A DNA stretch of 53,587 nt, taken from positions 1 through 53,587 of the forward strand of contig NZ_FRBR01000018.1 in NCBI RefSeq assembly GCF_900142665.1, given 5' to 3'. Below are positions 43,860 through 52,411 of this stretch, one piece after another; the stretch's first letter is position 1; each line of letters starts with the position of its first letter. The stretch comes from Roseovarius pacificus (GTDB lineage Bacteria > Pseudomonadota > Alphaproteobacteria > Rhodobacterales > Rhodobacteraceae). The translations under genes were made by a program, and so were the position numbers. The notes under the pieces are model-generated. The model saw nothing but the letters and a program-made list of their open reading frames with translations, was not told where the DNA came from and did not search any database.

Positions 43860-44632
43860 AACCTATTGTTATTAAATCATTTTCCTCCATCTGACGGATC
43901 AGATCATTCCGCAGCCAACATCAATGCACTCTTTTGAAGAGTTCGGGTGTCATGAAATCAAGAGATTGAGTTGCAACCGCTGTTCTGCGATGTCCTCGTC
44001 GTCCACTACGACCAAATCAGCGGAACGCGGGACCGCTGGCAACCAGCTGCTGCGCTTGAGGAACCGATTGCCTCGTTGGCCATGTCGCCATTATCGAAGT
44101 GACTGAGAAGTTACCGGCTCCCCCTTCCCCGCGCGCGGGAATTCGAGGATCGAGCCCTTGGTCAAACGGTTTTGGCAACCATCGATCATCTGCTCCTTGT
44201 GCGCTACGGCCCGTAGCCACGATATCATGCAACAGACATCCACAACCTACCTCTCAGGCATTAGCACCGATGAAGGCCAAGCGAATATCCGAGGCCAGGA
44301 CCTAAATCGCCGTCAGCAGGCGCCGGATAGCGTAGAGCCAATTGTTGAGGGTATTCATCATCAGATCTCAGACATCGAAAAGGGCAGGGGCCGCAGAGGC
44401 GCGCAACTGCTAGGTTGGCTGCAGCGCAACGCTCTGTATGTTCTTCGCTAGCCGCCTTTGCGCTACTAGCAGCGATGGTCACCAGCTGAGGTTTTACCAT
44501 GATGATCGGGATGCCCTCGTCATCAGAGCTTCGCCGGGACGAAGGCGAAAGCCACTTTCACGATCTCAAATACCGCCACACCTCAACCCCCTAACTTTTC
44601 TCTCTCGAACACCGTTTGTGTGCCGAGAGCCT
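43860..44632. other. 773-base region without a recognised gene, next to the centromere
   Basis: No frame in either direction has both a plausible start and a known pattern. Composition is lower in GC and mixed, unlike the tight genes on both sides, which suggests decayed sequence or a non-coding partition flank. The repC promoter is not here, as repC reads toward this region. Confidence 0.4.
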
Positions 44633-44650
44633 ACTTAACAGCTGTTAAGT
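44633..44650. repeat. parS-like centromere palindrome 1
   Basis: Perfect 18-base palindrome ACTTAACAGCTGTTAAGT. Its inner part fits the repABC centromere consensus GTTN4GCN4AAC at all but the outermost bases. RepB (46116-47045) would bind it. Confidence 0.75.
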
Positions 44651-44680
44651 TATGCCATGCCAGCCGCACGAGATCGGAGT

Positions 44681-44694
44681 TTAACAGCTGTTAA
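44681..44694. repeat. parS-like centromere palindrome 2, overlaps repC stop
   Basis: Perfect 14-base palindrome TTAACAGCTGTTAA, identical to the centre of palindrome 1 and starting 48 bases after it. It includes the repC stop codon (44691-44693). Confidence 0.75.
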
Positions 44695-45902
44695 GCAGCG
44701 TTCCGCCGGCCAATCAATGCCATGACCATTGGGCCACAGGAAAACTCGCCTGCCGCAGCTTTGGCAGTCAGAGCTCGCAAGTATCCACCAGGCGATCTTA
44801 TGTCGGCGAAGCGTTCCAGCATGGCTGCAACGACGATCGACGCTTGCTCCGGACCCATGAACCGCTGTGCTTCTTCCCATGCAGACGCACTGATTCCCAT
44901 GGCTGGCCGCACATGGCACGCCGCATCGAAGAGCTGATGCCAATGCCGGATCTCACCTTGGTAGAAGGTCTTAAGCGAGGGACATGCCGCGATCACTAGG
45001 TGCAGCGGGATCTTTGGCAGGTGTCTTGTGTCCTGTTCATCGACGTCAGCCACAGGCTCATCCGTGTCCACATCTGGCACACCCGCCGCCGCCCCGCTTT
45101 TTTCTAAAGCAGGTTCAAGATCTATAGATTCTTTATTTGAATTATGATGGTGACGCTCAGAATGGGCATCATTGGTGTTCATTTCTTCTGTTTCAGGGCC
45201 ATCAATGATGTTGCGTGCCTGGTCAAGGAGAGCTTCAAGGTCGGCTCGATAGGCCGCGAGGTCCTCAATTGAAAGCTTGCGGCGAAGCGCGCGGGCTGTG
45301 AGTGCAGCCTTGTCGCGAAGCTGATCCCAGAAGCCTAGGCCGGGCTGTATCTCGTCTCCGAACTCGGCGAGGGCCGCGAGGTCGCGTCGCATGAGGCTTA
45401 CGACCTCTCTCAGGCGCCTGACGCGCTCCTCAGCCTCACGTACGGCCTCTGCGGCCCGTGCTATCTCCTCGGACTGACAGTAGAGCGGGGAAAGATCGAA
45501 GCCAAAGGCAACGCGATCTTCGCCGTGCTTGCGGACGTAACGCTTCCCATTGGGGCTATCGCGCCGCTGGAGCAAGCCAGCCTCGACAAGACGCGCGAGG
45601 TGACGACGCATCGTGGAGCAGGGCATACCATTCAGGCGCTCACAGATCGCCTTGTTCGAGGGGAAGACGACCATCTCGGCGTTCCCGCCAAGCGCATCGT
45701 CCGGAAAGAAGCTGAGGAGCCCCTGCAAAACCGTCAGATCACGTTCCGAGACCCCAAAGGCCGCTTGCGCCTTGGAGAGCTCGCGCAGGAGTTCCCACTT
45801 GTTAACGGGTCTGGCTGGAACAGATGCCTCGGGTCGCTCAATGACGCGCAAATGGGCGTGCGAAATCGGCCGCATAAACGGCGAGATTGGTGTGTACTCC
45901 AT
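44691..45902 (-). CDS. repC: replication initiator RepC
   Basis: 403 residues. RepC family features: MEYTPISPFMRPISHAHL at the start, WELLRELSKAQAAFGVSERDLTVLQGLLSF near 41-70, FPSNKAICERLNGMPCSTMRRHLARLVEAGLLQRRDSPNGKRY near 84-125, a winged-helix DNA-binding domain, and the C-terminal GISASAWEEAQRFMGPEQASIVVAAMLE with SPGGYLRALT. RepC initiates replication at an origin that in repABC plasmids lies inside repC itself; a low-GC stretch at 45100-45185 (TCTATAGATTCTTTATTTG) is the natural candidate. ATG 45902 is chosen as the family's conserved start; a GTG four codons upstream is also in frame. Expression is controlled by the antisense RNA upstream. Confidence 0.95.
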   Translation of the reverse strand: MEYTPISPFMRPISHAHLRVIERPEASVPARPVNKWELLRELSKAQAAFGVSERDLTVLQGLLSFFPDDALGGNAEMVVFPSNKAICERLNGMPCSTMRRHLARLVEAGLLQRRDSPNGKRYVRKHGEDRVAFGFDLSPLYCQSEEIARAAEAVREAEERVRRLREVVSLMRRDLAALAEFGDEIQPGLGFWDQLRDKAALTARALRRKLSIEDLAAYRADLEALLDQARNIIDGPETEEMNTNDAHSERHHHNSNKESIDLEPALEKSGAAAGVPDVDTDEPVADVDEQDTRHLPKIPLHLVIAACPSLKTFYQGEIRHWHQLFDAACHVRPAMGISASAWEEAQRFMGPEQASIVVAAMLERFADIRSPGGYLRALTAKAAAGEFSCGPMVMALIGRRNAA

Positions 45903-45952
45903 GAAAATGTCCACGAAGACAAAAATTCTAGGGCCCGCGAATCGCTTTGCGC

Positions 45953-45981
45953 TTGCGGGGTAGGGGCCAGAACGCTACATT
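45953..45981 (+). promoter_or_regulatory. predicted promoter of the repABC antisense RNA
   Basis: TTGCGG (45953-45958), a 17-base spacer, and TACATT (45976-45981), correctly placed upstream of a terminator that reads on the + strand. Predicted start of RNA near 45988. Confidence 0.5.
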
Positions 45982-45987
45982 CAGAAG

Positions 45988-46078
45988 TGCGAAAACTGAG
46001 ATTTTGTAGCGGGCTGATCCCGGTGCGAAACCTTACAAAGGTCTCGTGAAGCTAGCTTCTCGGGGCCTTTTTCTTTTT
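45988..46078 (+). ncRNA. antisense counter-transcribed RNA of the repABC cassette
   Basis: The repB-repC gap of repABC plasmids encodes a small RNA antisense to the repC leader that sets copy number and incompatibility. Here a promoter-like pair and an intrinsic terminator on the + strand bracket about 91 bases, opposite to repABC transcription. The 5' end is an estimate from the promoter; the 3' end is set by the terminator. Confidence 0.7.
46039..46078 (+). terminator. intrinsic terminator of the antisense RNA
   Basis: Arms 46039-46053 and 46054-46068 pair at most positions with some G-U pairs, centred on the perfect palindrome GAAGCTAGCTTC (46048-46059), followed by TTTTCTTTTT. Confidence 0.85.
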
Positions 46079-46115
46079 GCCTGTATCGTGCCTCCTTCTT
46101 GTTGGTTGCTCTTCC

Positions 46116-47045
46116 TCAGTCTCCTGAACGCTTCCAGCGCTCATGAAGCTCGGTAATCAGCTTTGGGGCGTTGCCCTCCAACCAGCTGATAAAATCAGGT
46201 TCATCCGTAGTTAGATCAAGTTTGAGCTGCTTGCCTTGGCGGCCGGTCTTGACCGTCGCAGCTCCAACACCGGGGATCGCCAAAGCAGGCACACCCTTTC
46301 TAGACGGGCTTGCTTTCTTCTCTGCTCTCTTCGCAGCTGCCAGAACTGCGAGAAACGCACGCTCAGAAACCTCATCGACCGAGCCGGAACTTTCGGACTT
46401 GGCTGCATGAGCTACGGCTTGCAGTTGGTCTCGATCACCGTCGTAGGCACCCAAAGCCTTTTTGAGCTCTTCCCATCTCGGGCGACCAATCCCGGGAGCC
46501 GCACCAATTGCCTGGATGAGTTCCTCGCCGACCATCCGAACGACACTCAAGAGTTGTGAAACCCCAGCTTCGTGGAGGTTAAGGACTTCGGCGACACCTC
46601 GATTGGTGCGCTCAGCCCCTTCCAAATGATCACCGTCCAGAAGTGCCGTCGCAACGAGCGCACGCTCAATAAAGCTAAGATCACGACGCTCTTGGTTCTC
46701 GAGAAGCTGATCTCGAAGCGCTTGATCACCTTCAACCTCTGTGACGATGGCTCGAACTTTGATACCGAGTTCGCGACATGCTTCCAAGCGTCTGCGGCCA
46801 TAGATCAGGTTGTAGCGATCGCCTTCCAGTGGGCGGACCAAGACAGGCACACGCTGACCGTTCTTGGAAATAGAGTTCTTCAGGCCCTCAACGTCAATCT
46901 GAAGCCTGTCATCCAACCGTCCTTCGGTAACAATCTGCGCCGGATCGATCTCAAAAACACCGCCACGCAGTCGGCGCCCTTCAAGAGCGTCAGGAGCGTT
47001 GCGAAGGGTCTGCAGCGGCAGGCCAAGTTTAGGCTTTCTTGCCAT
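46116..47045 (-). CDS. repB: plasmid partition protein RepB (ParB type)
   Basis: 309 residues. ParB-like domain with QRVPVLVRPLEGDRYNLIYGRRRLEACRELGIKVRAIV near 64-101 and LLENQERRDLSFIERALVATALLDG near 117-141, then the helix-turn-helix NRGVAEVLNLHEAGVSQLLSVVRMVGEEL. RepB binds the centromere palindromes and works with RepA ATPase. The start at 47045 (MARKPKLGL) is chosen as the family's usual N-terminus; 13 more codons are open upstream. It overlaps repA by 17 bases. Confidence 0.95.
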   Translation of the reverse strand: MARKPKLGLPLQTLRNAPDALEGRRLRGGVFEIDPAQIVTEGRLDDRLQIDVEGLKNSISKNGQRVPVLVRPLEGDRYNLIYGRRRLEACRELGIKVRAIVTEVEGDQALRDQLLENQERRDLSFIERALVATALLDGDHLEGAERTNRGVAEVLNLHEAGVSQLLSVVRMVGEELIQAIGAAPGIGRPRWEELKKALGAYDGDRDQLQAVAHAAKSESSGSVDEVSERAFLAVLAAAKRAEKKASPSRKGVPALAIPGVGAATVKTGRQGKQLKLDLTTDEPDFISWLEGNAPKLITELHERWKRSGD

Positions 47046-48222
47046 TCCACCCCCATGTGTTCTGGATGATTTCAGCGATCTCATCGTTCACTGCGTTCAT
47101 AGATTCGATCGCACGATCAAACGTCTGACGCGTGAAGTCCTTCTTGTCAGCTTCGTAGAGCGTTTGCTTGGTCAAGCCGGCATCAGAAATTGCGGTCGAC
47201 TCAACCATGTGATTGGTCAGGACCGACCTCCCAAAGAGCCCGCGAATGAAGGCGATGACTTCGGTCTGTGGCGCGTCGCCGACTTTGTATCGCGTTGGCA
47301 AGAAGCGAAGCCAATCGAAGCGCAGATTTGCGCCTGCATCCCTGATTACTCCAAGGAGATCCGCAGTCATTCGCAGGAATTGGGACATCGACATAAGGTC
47401 AAGCATCTGCGGGTGAACCGTCACGAGCACACCCGAGGACGCGGAAAGTGCTGACATCGTCAAGAAACCAAGTTGCGGCGGACAGTCGATCACAACAACG
47501 TCGTAGTTCGCTTCAACACTATCGAGTGCGTCATGAACTCTCGCGAAGAACGCCTTCGCTCCGCCTCGCTGGATCGCAGCAGGCGTCTCGTGCTCGAACT
47601 CCATGAGTTCAAGGTTGCCCGGGATAAGATCAAGGCCGCGGATGTAGGTTTTGCGGATCACTTCGGCGATCGGAACCGGATCGTCATAGCGAACGGCATC
47701 ATAGAGGGTTCCGCCCTCCATGAGGTCGAGTTCTGGCTGGATTCCGTGAAGAGCCGAAAGAGATGCTTGGGGGTCGAGATCGATCGCAAGAACCCTGTAC
47801 CCCTTGAGCGCCAAGCGCTGAGCGAGGTGAGCAGACGTCGTCGTTTTGCCCGATCCGCCCTTGAAGTTCACCACTGAAACGACTTGAAGCTCGTCACCGT
47901 CGCGACGTCCAGGCACGTAAGTTCCAGACTTCTTTGCATTTCCTTCAAGCGTCTGACGGATTTCCCAGATATCGTCGAGCGTATAGCGACGATGACTTCC
48001 AGCCGTCGTCTCGACGTCAACGATCTTTCCTTCTCGATGAAGCTTCCGAAGATAGGTATGGTCGACACCAAGGAGTTCAGCAGCTTCGCCGCTGGTCAAA
48101 GTGCGCATCACCTTCTTTGCATCCGGTGGGAAGTGTGCAGCGCGCTGAGCATGCAGGTTCGACGCGAGAAGTTCCGCGTAGTGCCCGATGGCGATATCTA
48201 GATCCTGTTCTGCTTCGCTCAT
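47029..48222 (-). CDS. repA: plasmid partition ATPase RepA (ParA type)
   Basis: 397 residues. N-terminal winged-helix region with LTSGEAAELLGVDHTYLRKLHREGKI at about 42-67. Deviant Walker A of ParA proteins NFKGGSGKTTTSAHLAQRL at 119-137, switch I DLDPQASLSALHG and Walker B DVVVIDCPPQLGFLT. RepA moves plasmid copies apart and represses the repABC promoter. It is the first gene of the operon; the leader region 48223-48356 must hold the promoter, but no strong -35/-10 pair stands out. Confidence 0.95.
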   Translation of the reverse strand: MSEAEQDLDIAIGHYAELLASNLHAQRAAHFPPDAKKVMRTLTSGEAAELLGVDHTYLRKLHREGKIVDVETTAGSHRRYTLDDIWEIRQTLEGNAKKSGTYVPGRRDGDELQVVSVVNFKGGSGKTTTSAHLAQRLALKGYRVLAIDLDPQASLSALHGIQPELDLMEGGTLYDAVRYDDPVPIAEVIRKTYIRGLDLIPGNLELMEFEHETPAAIQRGGAKAFFARVHDALDSVEANYDVVVIDCPPQLGFLTMSALSASSGVLVTVHPQMLDLMSMSQFLRMTADLLGVIRDAGANLRFDWLRFLPTRYKVGDAPQTEVIAFIRGLFGRSVLTNHMVESTAISDAGLTKQTLYEADKKDFTRQTFDRAIESMNAVNDEIAEIIQNTWGWNGKKA

Positions 48223-48356
48223 GTCTGCCCCGATCCGTGGGCGCGTTTTTTATGTGACCGCGCGTTATTTTTCGAGACTATTGCCCGACCACCCAGATTC
48301 GTGCAAGCACTTTCTAGATTTAGTGGCAATCCGTCAGGCCAACACAAGTGTCGTGT

Positions 48357-49238
48357 TCAGAGGAGCCCCAACTTTTCCGCACGCTCAAGCAGCATTTTGA
48401 CCGAAGACGGCTGCCAGCTAGTGCGGCCTCGAGGGGTGCGCTCACGCATCGATTCCAGCCGGTCGCAGATCGCCTGCAGTGTGATTTCCGGGTCCGAGCC
48501 TTTGATGGCAGCCACGATAGCTGGCAGGCGGTCATCGGTTTCGCGGCGTCCGGCGCGGCCAAGCACTTCATCTAGCAGAAACCCGTCGCGGACATAGGCT
48601 TTCACAGCACGGAGTAGGCGGCTTTGGGTCCAGTGCCGGTCGTGGGGCAGGGGGCCATTAATGATTCGCAAGACATCTTCCCAGGCCATATCCGGCCGTA
48701 GGCGTCGCACGTGGGGCACCCAATCCTGCGCGGTTTCGTTCAGGCGCTCCATGTAGCCGTCCTGTCGTGCCAGCCGCACCTTGCGCAGCGCGGCGGGGTC
48801 CTTGGTGCGAAGCCCAGGATTGCCACCAACGCGACCCTTGGCGCGCGCAGAGGCAAGGCCCGCCTTGGTACGCTCACGTATCAGCGCGCGCTCGAACTCG
48901 GCCGCGGCGCCCAGAACCTGCAATGTGAATTTTCCTTGAGGGGAGGCGGTGTCGATTGGATCCTGCAGCGAGCGGAAGAAAGCTCCCTTGGCCTCCAGAC
49001 GTTCGATCACCTCCAACAAGTGCGACAGAGACCGCGCAAGCCGATCAATTCGCACGACGACCAGCGTATCGCCGCTCTGGACGCGTTCGAGCACCCGCGC
49101 GAGCACAGGACGCGCGCGATTGCCGCCTGAGGCGTGCTCTTCGAAGATCTCGACGCATCCCGCAGTTTGCAGGGCCTCAGACTGGGGCAGGGGGGTCTGA
49201 TCCTCTGTCGATACGCGGGCATAGCCTATCAGGGGCAT
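48357..49238 (-). CDS. serine recombinase (resolvase/invertase family)
   Basis: 293 residues from MPLIGYARVSTEDQT, the standard start with the catalytic Ser10. The catalytic domain continues with VVRIDRLARSLSHLL (conserved Arg pair), GKFTLQVLGAAAEFERALIRERTKAGLASARAKGRVGGNPGL. The C-terminal 130 residues are longer than in simple resolvases and include DRHWTQSRLLRAVKAYV and TSWQPSSVKMLLERAEKLGLL, which form a different DNA-binding tail. Probably resolves plasmid multimers. It is divergent from parDE copy 1; the 120-base gap has the split repeat CATATAC (49262-49268) and GTATATG (49296-49302), a possible crossover site or operator. Confidence 0.88.
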   Translation of the reverse strand: MPLIGYARVSTEDQTPLPQSEALQTAGCVEIFEEHASGGNRARPVLARVLERVQSGDTLVVVRIDRLARSLSHLLEVIERLEAKGAFFRSLQDPIDTASPQGKFTLQVLGAAAEFERALIRERTKAGLASARAKGRVGGNPGLRTKDPAALRKVRLARQDGYMERLNETAQDWVPHVRRLRPDMAWEDVLRIINGPLPHDRHWTQSRLLRAVKAYVRDGFLLDEVLGRAGRRETDDRLPAIVAAIKGSDPEITLQAICDRLESMRERTPRGRTSWQPSSVKMLLERAEKLGLL

Positions 49239-49359
49239 GAAAACGGGGCCGTTTGCAATTTCATATACCGTTACTAAACGACCGTTTGGCAGTAAGTATA
49301 TGAGCTGTTCTTGCTTTTTGGCAATCTTTGCCATAGATCTTACAGAGAGGGAGACGACT

Positions 49360-49605
49360 ATGGGCACAATGAATATTTCATTGCCGGACCCGATGAAGAG
49401 CTGGGTCGAAGAACAGGCAAAGACCGGACGCTATGCCAATTCCAGCGACTATGTTCGCGACCTGATCCGGCGTGACCGTGCCCGTCGTGAGGCCGTTGCG
49501 GAAATTCAGGCTGCTGTCGACGTAGGCCTCGCCAGCGGGCCGGCGGCCCCGCTTGATTGTGGCACGTTCAAGTCCCGGATGCGCGCTGAATATGCCGAAG
49601 AATAG
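49360..49605 (+). CDS. parD: ParD-type antitoxin, copy 1
   Basis: 81 residues. Ribbon-helix-helix N-terminus MNISLPDPMKSWVEEQAKTG with RYANSSDYVRDLIRRDRARRE, the ParD/CopG consensus. The C-terminal part is short and ends RMRAEYAEE. The start follows GAGGGAGACGACT. It overlaps the toxin gene by 14 bases. Confidence 0.92.
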   Translation: MGTMNISLPDPMKSWVEEQAKTGRYANSSDYVRDLIRRDRARREAVAEIQAAVDVGLASGPAAPLDCGTFKSRMRAEYAEE

Positions 49606-49900
49606 CCGTTGGGTCATTCGATCCGCCGCTCAATCCGATTTGTCCGACATCTGGCGTTACGGCGCAGACACCTGGGGCATCGAACAGGCAGATAGCTATG
49701 CGGATGGTTTGTTCGCGCTCTTCGATCTACTTTCAGACTTTCCAGAGATGGCCCGGGAACGCGGCGAGTTCATTCCCCCGGTACGCATCCATCCCAGTGG
49801 CGTGCACCTGGTGATCTACCGGGCGCAAGGGCAGGGAGTTGAGATCATCCGCATATTGCATGCCCACCAGAACCTGACGGCCTATCTCCTGGAGGGATGA
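49592..49900 (+). CDS. parE: ParE-type toxin, copy 1
   Basis: 102 residues with the ParE core RSAAQSDLSDIWRYGADTWGIEQADSYADGLFALFDLL, then GEFIPPVRIHPSGVHLVIYRAQGQGVEIIRILHAHQN. ParE toxins inhibit DNA gyrase. The gene is coupled to its antitoxin and convergent with the tyrosine recombinase, only 3 bases apart. Confidence 0.92.
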   Translation: MPKNSRWVIRSAAQSDLSDIWRYGADTWGIEQADSYADGLFALFDLLSDFPEMARERGEFIPPVRIHPSGVHLVIYRAQGQGVEIIRILHAHQNLTAYLLEG

Positions 49901-49903
49901 GTG

Positions 49904-51001
49904 TCACAGCCCCGCGGCCCTCGTCAGGTTCACCCGGAACCGGTCACGGCGGCGTTGGTAGCGACGGGTCATCTCGGCCGAGGCATGCCCGAGCTGCTTC
50001 TGGACGTAGCGTTCGTCGACCTCGGCCGAACTGGCGAGACCGGCGCGCAAGCTGTGGCCCGAAAATAGGGCGAGGCGGTCTTTCTCGGGGAGGTCTGACC
50101 GGATGCCGGATTTCAGGACGGTGGTCTTGATCAGGCGGGCGACGTGTTTGTCGGAAAGGCGGGTTTCCAGGGCGCGTTTGCCATCGCGGGAGGTGCGCAC
50201 AAAAACCGGGCCGAAGTCGACCTTCGCGAAGTGCAGCCATTGTTCGAGCGCATGGACGGGGCAGGTCTGGTCGCTTGAGCCACGCCCGACCTCGACCTCG
50301 CGCCAGCCGGTCTTGGCACTGAGGGTGAGCAGGGCACCGCCGTCAAAGACCTCGACCCAGCCGCCGGAGTCCGGTGTATCGTCCTTGTGCACATCGAGGC
50401 AGACCACCTCCGAACGGCGCAGGCCACCTGCATAGCCCAAGAGCAGGATCGCCCGGTCCCGGAGCCCGCGGAGATCGTAGGGAAGGGCCGCCACCATGGC
50501 CTGAATGTCCTCAGGCAGGATCGCTTCCTTCTGGTCCGGCGGACGGCCATGTTTGCGCTTGATCCCGGCCAGCACGGTGGCGATGTGGCGGTTCTTGCGG
50601 TCGAGGGTGAAGCCGCGTTGCGCGTAGTTCCAAGCGAGACCGCACAGACGACGGTCGATGGTTGAGACGGTTAGGGCAGGGGCGTCGTTGGCTGGCGCGG
50701 CTAAGTCGGTTAGGTAGAGCCCGATCATTTCTGGCGACGGAGGCAGAGGATCGGTTCCCTTGAGCCTGCACCAACGCGCAAAGTGCTTCCAGTCGGCCGC
50801 GTAGGCCTTGTTCGTGTTCTGGGCCGTCGAAGCCTTGGCATAACCCCGAGCGGTGTCCACCAACCGGTCGAGCGTGCCGGACCCCGCGACATGGGAGGGC
50901 AGGGCGATGCCATCGCATTCTTCTTGATCTCTCTCGTCGAGGGGAGAAACTTCAAACGTGTTGGAGGTCGTTGAGGTTGGTTTCTCGTTGTTTGACGACA
51001 T
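49904..51001 (-). CDS. tyrosine recombinase / integrase
   Basis: 365 residues. N-terminal SAM-like core-binding domain (AYAADWKHFARWCRLKGTDPLPP, about 53-75), then the catalytic domain: GGLRRSEVVCLDV (Arg I), LSAKTGWREV (Lys), HSLRAG (His-x-x-Arg) and QLGHASAEMTRRY (His and nucleophile Tyr). Full set of catalytic residues. The start at 51001 follows GGGGGAAAG; the frame is open 55 codons further, across a dif-like inverted repeat. Probably acts on plasmid dimers or on integration of a small unit including DUF1403. Confidence 0.88.
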   Translation of the reverse strand: MSSNNEKPTSTTSNTFEVSPLDERDQEECDGIALPSHVAGSGTLDRLVDTARGYAKASTAQNTNKAYAADWKHFARWCRLKGTDPLPPSPEMIGLYLTDLAAPANDAPALTVSTIDRRLCGLAWNYAQRGFTLDRKNRHIATVLAGIKRKHGRPPDQKEAILPEDIQAMVAALPYDLRGLRDRAILLLGYAGGLRRSEVVCLDVHKDDTPDSGGWVEVFDGGALLTLSAKTGWREVEVGRGSSDQTCPVHALEQWLHFAKVDFGPVFVRTSRDGKRALETRLSDKHVARLIKTTVLKSGIRSDLPEKDRLALFSGHSLRAGLASSAEVDERYVQKQLGHASAEMTRRYQRRRDRFRVNLTRAAGL

Positions 51002-51053
51002 CTTTCCCCCGAAAAAGCGGTATTTCTGAGATTGTTCCGCAGCATATCCCTTC

Positions 51054-51082
51054 ATGTCCGATAAGGCAAACTTATTGGACAT
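51054..51082. promoter_or_regulatory. dif-like inverted repeat upstream of the tyrosine recombinase
   Basis: ATGTCCGATAAG (51054-51065), GCAAA, CTTATTGGACAT (51071-51082); arms pair at 11 of 12. Two arms of about 11 bases around a 5-6 base core is the layout of recombinase core sites; it could also be an operator for the divergent genes on both sides. Confidence 0.5.
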
Positions 51083-51159
51083 AGCTGTGAATTGCAAAGT
51101 GCGGCGGTTTGTGCGGAAATATCTGGTAAAAAGCGCCGTGGCGGGGTAGCGTCGGAGAC

Positions 51160-52044
51160 ATGACATTTGCCCGGCCGGATCACATCAGCGACCTTGATAC
51201 GTTACCCCGGATGCCCGCTTGGGTCACCTCTGCACGCGCTGAAACCCTTGAAGATGTTGCGTTTTTGTCGGGTGCGGCGCTGGACCACCTGTATCTTGTG
51301 TTGAGCCGAGTTGACCTCCCCCATGCCTTGTTGCGGGATCGGTTGGCGCTGCGCGCGGCCGAAGCCTGTGTCGCGTTTTCCGGGCGTCCCGAGAGGGCAG
51401 GGGAGCTGCGGGATGCAGTGCACCTTCTGCGGCCCGGCGATCTGCCCGGACCGGCGGGCGAGGTCTACCTCGCCTGGCGGCGCGCGGTGGAGCGGCCGCT
51501 GTCGATCAAGGCCCTGGGCCGAGCCTTGCCGACCCTCAGGCCGGACCAGATCGCGACGTGGCTGGATGCGGGGCAGGGGGCACCGGTCAAGCGTGCCGCA
51601 CTGGTGTTGGAAGCAGTGCTGCGCGAGGCGCCGCGGGCCGATGTGCCCGCGTTGATCCTCGCGGATATAGCCCTCGCCCAAGCCCTCGGTTGGGGTCATC
51701 TTGTGCCGCTGCTGGCCCCGGGCCTGAAACGCGCCGACCTGCGCAAGCGTGGGGAAGACTTGCGGCTGGTCTGTCATCGCGCGCTCACCTCGTCGGTGGT
51801 CGAGGCCGTGCGCCTTGCTGCCGATCTCGCGCGTCGGGCGGCGCATCTGAAAGCGGTCGCTCCGAAACTTCGGGCCAAGCGGGCCGGCGACGCGGTCGAG
51901 ATGTTCCTGACCCGCGATGCCGTGGCGCCGTCGGCTTTGCCCTTGCCGGATCGCGCCGCGCGGCGGCTCTGTGACCGGCTGGTCGATCTGGGCGCGGTGC
52001 GCGAGCTGACCGGGCGCGACACCTTCCGGCTGTATGGGGTGTAG
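51160..52044 (+). CDS. DUF1403 family protein
   Basis: 294 residues, mostly helical. DUF1403 pattern: PAWVTSARAETLEDVAFLSGAALDHLYLVL near 19-48, RDRLALRAAEACVAFSGRPERAGELRDAVHLLRPGD near 59-94, and LALAQALGWGHLVPLLAPGL with the C-terminal DRLVDLGAVRELTGRDTFRLYGV. Typical of Rhodobacterales plasmids and often located next to a recombinase and ScpB-type gene. Function unknown. Divergent from the integrase. Confidence 0.85.
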   Translation: MTFARPDHISDLDTLPRMPAWVTSARAETLEDVAFLSGAALDHLYLVLSRVDLPHALLRDRLALRAAEACVAFSGRPERAGELRDAVHLLRPGDLPGPAGEVYLAWRRAVERPLSIKALGRALPTLRPDQIATWLDAGQGAPVKRAALVLEAVLREAPRADVPALILADIALAQALGWGHLVPLLAPGLKRADLRKRGEDLRLVCHRALTSSVVEAVRLAADLARRAAHLKAVAPKLRAKRAGDAVEMFLTRDAVAPSALPLPDRAARRLCDRLVDLGAVRELTGRDTFRLYGV

Positions 52045-52144
52045 GGATGGCGAGTGGATCGGTGATAGCGGGCGGTTGTGGGTTGGATGTTCAAGTAGTA
52101 TGATTAGATATGAACAGGTATGACAATCAAGGCGGAGGCATATC

Positions 52145-52411
52145 ATGTCCAGACTGACGATTTCGATGCCCGATCAGATGAACGATTGGGTCGAGGCGCA
52201 GGTCAGCGCAGGCCGTTACGGCAATGTGAGCGAGTATTTCCGCGATCTGGTGCGGCGCGATCAGGAACGCCGGGAGGCGGCGTTTGATGATCTGCGCAAC
52301 ATGCTGGAGCGGGCCGAGGCCGGGGGCGTCAGCACGCGTGGCTTGAGCGACATCATGGCCGCCGCACGCGAGGAAGCGCGGCAAAAGGGCCTGCTACGTG
52401 GCGAGGATTGA
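52145..52411 (+). CDS. parD: ParD-type antitoxin, copy 2
   Basis: 88 residues: MSRLTISMPDQMNDWVEAQ with VSAGRYGNVSEYFRDLVRRDQERRE, the same ribbon-helix-helix as copy 1 at about half identity. GGAGG lies 6 bases before the ATG. Upstream, TATGA is repeated about every ten bases (52100-52125), which may be an operator. It overlaps the toxin by 14 bases. Confidence 0.92.
   Translation: MSRLTISMPDQMNDWVEAQVSAGRYGNVSEYFRDLVRRDQERREAAFDDLRNMLERAEAGGVSTRGLSDIMAAAREEARQKGLLRGED

Noticed and set aside
44158..44451. 97-codon frame in the gap next to the centromere
   Set aside because: No recognised pattern, no binding site, and equally long frames on the other strand; not enough to call a gene.
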